Below are positions 31,923-34,265 of a DNA stretch of 34,265 bases, piece after piece; positions within the stretch are counted from its first letter, which is position 1, and every line of letters begins with the position of its first letter. The notes under the pieces are model-generated. The model was not told where the DNA came from, searched no databases, and saw nothing but the letters and a program-made list of their open reading frames with translations. Made by a program: the position numbers and the translations under genes. The DNA is from an uncultured Bacilli bacterium (GTDB lineage: Bacteria > Bacillota_I > Bacilli_A > RF39 > UBA660), in NCBI GenBank assembly GCA_947626115.1, contig CANQQX010000013.1, positions 1-34,265 of the forward strand. Direction: 5' to 3'.

Positions 31923-32666
31923 ATGGCAAGTAATATTCTAAAAGTAAATGGTTTTATTTTAGCAGAAACTCCTTATGGGGATACATCTAAAATAATTAAA
32001 GTTTTTACTAAAGAATATGGCCTAATTAGTATGATGGCTAAAGGTGCTATGAATGTTAAAAGTAAACTAAGAAGTTCTACCTTAAAATTTACTTATGGGG
32101 TATTTAATATTTATTATAAAGAAGATAAATTATCTACTTTAGTAAGTGTTGATATTATTAATCCTTTAAAAAAAATAAAAAGTGATATCTTACTGATTAG
32201 TTATTTATCTTATTTAGCAGAACTCACTAATCAAGTTTTAAAACAAACGAAAGAATATGACCAAATTTATGATGATTTTATAAATAGTATTTTAAAATTA
32301 GAAGAAGGATTAAATCCTATAGTTATAACAAATATCCTAGAAGTTAAATTACTAGACTTTCTAGGAGTAGGTCTAAATCTTACTAGTTGTATTATGTGTG
32401 GTAGTAAAAAAGATATTGTTACATTATCTAGTGAAAAAGGGGGACTTATTTGTAAAAATTGTTATACTGATGAAAAAATACTACCATTAAGTATAGTAAG
32501 AACTATTAATATGTATTATTTAGTTGATATTAAAAGTATTGATAAAATAGCCATACCAGATAATATTATTAATGATATAAATAGATTTTTAACTGGTTAT
32601 TATGATGATTATACAGGTCTTTATTTAAAGAGTAAAGATTTCTTAAAAACAATTGCTAAATTATAA
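31923..32666 (+). CDS. recO: DNA repair protein RecO
   Basis: Recombination mediator that helps RecA load onto SSB-coated DNA. The 247-aa protein has an N-terminal OB fold (NGFILAETPYGDTSKIIKVFTKEYGLISMMAKGA), a helical middle and a C-terminal four-Cys zinc site (CIMCGSKKD ... GGLICKNCY). It follows yqzL and ends in a terminator that overlaps its last codons. Confidence 0.95.
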   Translation: MASNILKVNGFILAETPYGDTSKIIKVFTKEYGLISMMAKGAMNVKSKLRSSTLKFTYGVFNIYYKEDKLSTLVSVDIINPLKKIKSDILLISYLSYLAELTNQVLKQTKEYDQIYDDFINSILKLEEGLNPIVITNILEVKLLDFLGVGLNLTSCIMCGSKKDIVTLSSEKGGLICKNCYTDEKILPLSIVRTINMYYLVDIKSIDKIAIPDNIINDINRFLTGYYDDYTGLYLKSKDFLKTIAKL

Positions 32667-32684
32667 ATGGTAATTGTTTTTTTA
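32650..32684 (+). terminator. Rho-independent terminator of the yqfC-recO cluster
   Basis: CAATTGCTA pairs with TGGTAATTG (two G-T pairs), followed by T7. The recO stop is inside the hairpin. Confidence 0.75.
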
Positions 32685-32713
32685 TTGTGAAATTAATAAA
32701 AATGTTCTATACT
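32685..32713 (+). promoter_or_regulatory. Sigma-A-type promoter of the secreted-protein gene
   Basis: TTGTGA, a 17-nt spacer and TATACT, 24 nt before the ATG at 32738. Confidence 0.6.
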
Positions 32714-32737
32714 ATAAATAAAGATAAGGTGGTAATA

Positions 32738-33400
32738 ATGAAAAAATTTATTAATTATTTATTAGTTAGTTTATTTCTATTTTTAAACATTTCTTTGGTT
32801 AAAGCAGAAGTAATTGATGATTTGGTTAAAGATTTACCAAATGAATTAAATAATTGTTATGGCAAAATTTATAATAAAGAAGCAACAGAAGATAAAATTA
32901 ATTATAAAGTTGATTTAGATGAAGATATATTATATATTACTCAAGAAAAGGATGGCAATACTTTGTTTGTGGATGGTTTTACTATAACTGATAATGTTAT
33001 TAGTTATGAAGTATTTTATAACATGGATACTGATTATAAAGAATTAGAAACAAGAAATAAAGTTAATTATTTAGCTATATTTAATGTAGTAGCTAAATTA
33101 TCTGGTTATACAGAAAACTATAATAATAAAATTTTAGATATATTAGAAGCCGGAAATTTTTCATATAATGGGTATAATTTAACAAGAGAAAAAAATGATG
33201 CAAATGTTAAAGAGAATTTTAAAATAAATTTAAATAATTTTGTTATGGAAGAAGAATTAGATAAAGAAAATGTAAGAGAAAGTAATCGAGATAGAAGAAT
33301 AGCTGGTTATATAATAGCATCTATTATTGTGGTAATTGGTTTAGGTGTATTAGTGTATTTAAATAGAGATGTAATATTTGGTGGTAAATTTTTTAAATAA
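32738..33400 (+). CDS. Secreted/membrane protein of unknown function
   Basis: Not recognised. The ORF track begins at 32687, but the ATG at 32738 has AAGGTGG upstream and gives a clean signal peptide (MKKFINYLLVSLFLFLNISLVKA). A hydrophilic domain of about 165 residues follows, with one Cys (NNCYGKIYNKEA). The protein ends with a transmembrane helix (IAGYIIASIIVVIGLGVLVYL) and a short tail, so it is probably anchored at its C-terminus and faces outward. It has its own promoter and is followed 21 nt later by tdk. Confidence 0.8.
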   Translation: MKKFINYLLVSLFLFLNISLVKAEVIDDLVKDLPNELNNCYGKIYNKEATEDKINYKVDLDEDILYITQEKDGNTLFVDGFTITDNVISYEVFYNMDTDYKELETRNKVNYLAIFNVVAKLSGYTENYNNKILDILEAGNFSYNGYNLTREKNDANVKENFKINLNNFVMEEELDKENVRESNRDRRIAGYIIASIIVVIGLGVLVYLNRDVIFGGKFFK

Positions 33401-33421
33401 TAAATAGTTAGGGTGGTTTAA

Positions 33422-34063
33422 TTGGCAAATTTAGTTTTTAAGTATAGTGCCATGAATGGTGGCAAAACAATTAATATATTACAAACAGCTTATAGTTATG
33501 AAGCTAAAGGTTTTAAAGTAATTATAATAAAATCTAAAAAAGATACTAAAGGTAAAGATTGTATTATTTCTCGTAATGGAATGATGCGAAAAGTAGATAT
33601 TTTACTTAAAGAAAATGAATCATTACTTACTGAAGGTAATTATAAAAAATATTATACTGCTAAAGTTATTTTAGTAGACGAAGTAGAATTATTAAATCAA
33701 AATCAAATTCAAGAATTATGGCATATTGCACATTTAATTAATATTCCTGTTTTATGTTATGGTTTAAAAAGTAATTTTAAAGGTGATATTTTTGGTGATG
33801 GAGTAGCTAAAATTTTTGCCATTGCTGATATTGTTGAAGAGATTGGTAGTAGTAGTATTTGTCCATGTGGTAAGAAAGCTATATTTAATGCTCGTAAAGT
33901 TAATGATAAATTTACTGATGTAGGTCCAACAATTGTTATTGAAGATGGTAAAACTGCCAATGTCGAATATGTACCACTTTGTTCTGATTGTTATTTAAAA
34001 TATGTCAAAATTCATAGTAGTGAAGCAAAGAAATTAGCAAAATTGGTTGATAAAATAAAATAA
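33422..34063 (+). CDS. tdk: Thymidine kinase
   Basis: Salvage enzyme that phosphorylates thymidine with ATP. A TTG start follows AGGGTGG. The 213-aa protein has the P-loop YSAMNGGKT, the Walker B-like ILVDEVELL, the substrate loop CYGLKSNFKGDIFGDG, a lasso-type segment (VGPTIVIEDG) and the structural zinc cysteines CPCGKKA and CSDCY. The P-loop wording (SAMNxGKT) is closer to the Escherichia-type sequence than to the GPMFSGKS form of Bacillus. Confidence 0.95.
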   Translation: MANLVFKYSAMNGGKTINILQTAYSYEAKGFKVIIIKSKKDTKGKDCIISRNGMMRKVDILLKENESLLTEGNYKKYYTAKVILVDEVELLNQNQIQELWHIAHLINIPVLCYGLKSNFKGDIFGDGVAKIFAIADIVEEIGSSSICPCGKKAIFNARKVNDKFTDVGPTIVIEDGKTANVEYVPLCSDCYLKYVKIHSSEAKKLAKLVDKIK

Positions 34064-34070
34064 TAAAATT

Positions 34071-34095
34071 ATCTCTAGAAATAGAGATTTTTTTA
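34071..34095 (+). terminator. Rho-independent terminator of tdk
   Basis: ATCTCT and AGAGAT form a 6-bp stem followed by T7. Confidence 0.75.
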
Positions 34096-34135
34096 ATTTT
34101 TAGCACTTTTTTCAAGAAATTTTTGCGAAAAAAAA

Positions 34136-34171
34136 GGAAATTGGCCTCCTAGTGCACTATATATATAAGTG
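34136..34171 (+). promoter_or_regulatory. Shared cis element, copy B (upstream of the right-edge gene)
   Basis: A-run, GGAAAT, 13 nt, CACTATATATATAAGTG, then GAAAGGAGG. Same spacing and the same 17-nt block as the copy before the RhuM-Fic gene. Confidence 0.6.
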
Positions 34172-34190
34172 AAAGGAGGTGTGAAATTAT

Positions 34191-34265
34191 ATGGTAACTA
34201 AGATTCAAAATGAACAATTTTTAATGCATGATTCAATCTTTAAAGCCATTGTTGTTAATGAAAAA
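34191..34265 (+). CDS. 5' end of an unidentified gene, cut by the window edge
   Basis: An ATG with a strong GAAAGGAGG ribosome binding site opens an uninterrupted frame of 25 codons (MVTKIQNEQFLMHDSIFKAIVVNEK) to the edge. Too short to identify. It shares its upstream element with the RhuM-Fic gene, so it may belong to the same regulon. Confidence 0.65.
   Translation, partial: MVTKIQNEQFLMHDSIFKAIVVNEK

Noticed and set aside
1-34265. Mycoplasma-type code (TGA as Trp)
   Set aside because: Trp codons are TGG throughout, and TGA is used as the stop of the VanZ-like gene in an ATGA overlap.
1-34265. CRISPR array, tRNA/rRNA genes, transposase or integrase genes
   Set aside because: No regularly spaced short repeats, no cloverleaf or rRNA-like sequence and no recombinase motifs were seen in either strand.

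Overview
The window is AT-rich DNA using the standard bacterial code. TGA serves as a stop in one ATGA overlap and tryptophan is encoded by TGG. Gene content points to an anaerobic, wall-bearing member of the Bacillota, probably an uncultured Bacilli/RF39-like gut lineage. Support comes from murC, a class III (anaerobic) ribonucleotide reductase, a T-box in front of ileS, S21-YqeY, the yqfC-yqfD ... ybeY-dgkA-era-yqzL-recO order typical of Firmicutes, and a SpoIIIAH-like protein. The taxon is an inference from gene content only.

Layout. 1-4.8 kb: murC on the minus strand, then nrdD, a separate 57-aa glycyl-radical protein and nrdG. 4.9-8.7 kb: a large cell-surface protein with NPCBM-like, transglutaminase-like and F5/8C-like regions and a C-terminal membrane anchor. 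8.7-12 kb: an Ile-specific T-box and ileS. 12-13 kb: a RhuM-Fic fusion on the minus strand. 13.1-15.9 kb: fmt, a membrane-anchored unknown, a CDP-alcohol phosphatidyltransferase, and a convergent spoIIIAH-like gene. 16-17.6 kb: an HTH-ImmA/IrrE protein overlapping a PIN-domain protein (toxin-antitoxin-like). 17.6-19.3 kb: first member of a variable surface-protein family. 19.4-22.3 kb: a C39-peptidase ABC exporter, a small membrane protein and two double-glycine-leader peptides, a compact two-peptide-bacteriocin-like locus. 22.3-23 kb: rpsU-yqeY. 23-28 kb: three more surface proteins. 28-34.2 kb: yqfC-yqfD-vanZ-like-ybeY-dgkA-era-yqzL-recO, a secreted unknown, tdk, and the start of one more gene.

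The most striking feature is a set of four near-identical promoters at 17.6, 23.0, 24.6 and 26.5 kb. Each has a TTGAYT -35 and a TATAAT -10 separated by a spacer containing an uninterrupted run of 7 or 8 G. No other G or C run of this length was seen in the window, and each copy lies directly in front of one of the four surface-protein genes. Spacer lengths are 15 nt (7 G) and 16 nt (8 G), while ordinary promoters here (murC, 4947 gene, ileS, rpsU, 16029 gene) have 17 nt. This is the architecture expected for slipped-strand, phase-variable promoters controlling a paralogous surface repertoire. Three of the four proteins share a C-terminal module. Two of these are about 1 kb tandem paralogues with a scrambled patch near their 3' ends, and one copy is interrupted there by an in-frame stop. 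The fourth has an FGE/C-type-lectin-like C-terminus whose codon pattern looks like the variable region of a diversity-generating retroelement target.

A second shared cis element (AAAAAAAAGGAAAT followed by a TATATATA block) precedes the RhuM-Fic gene, the C39 exporter and the gene cut by the right edge.
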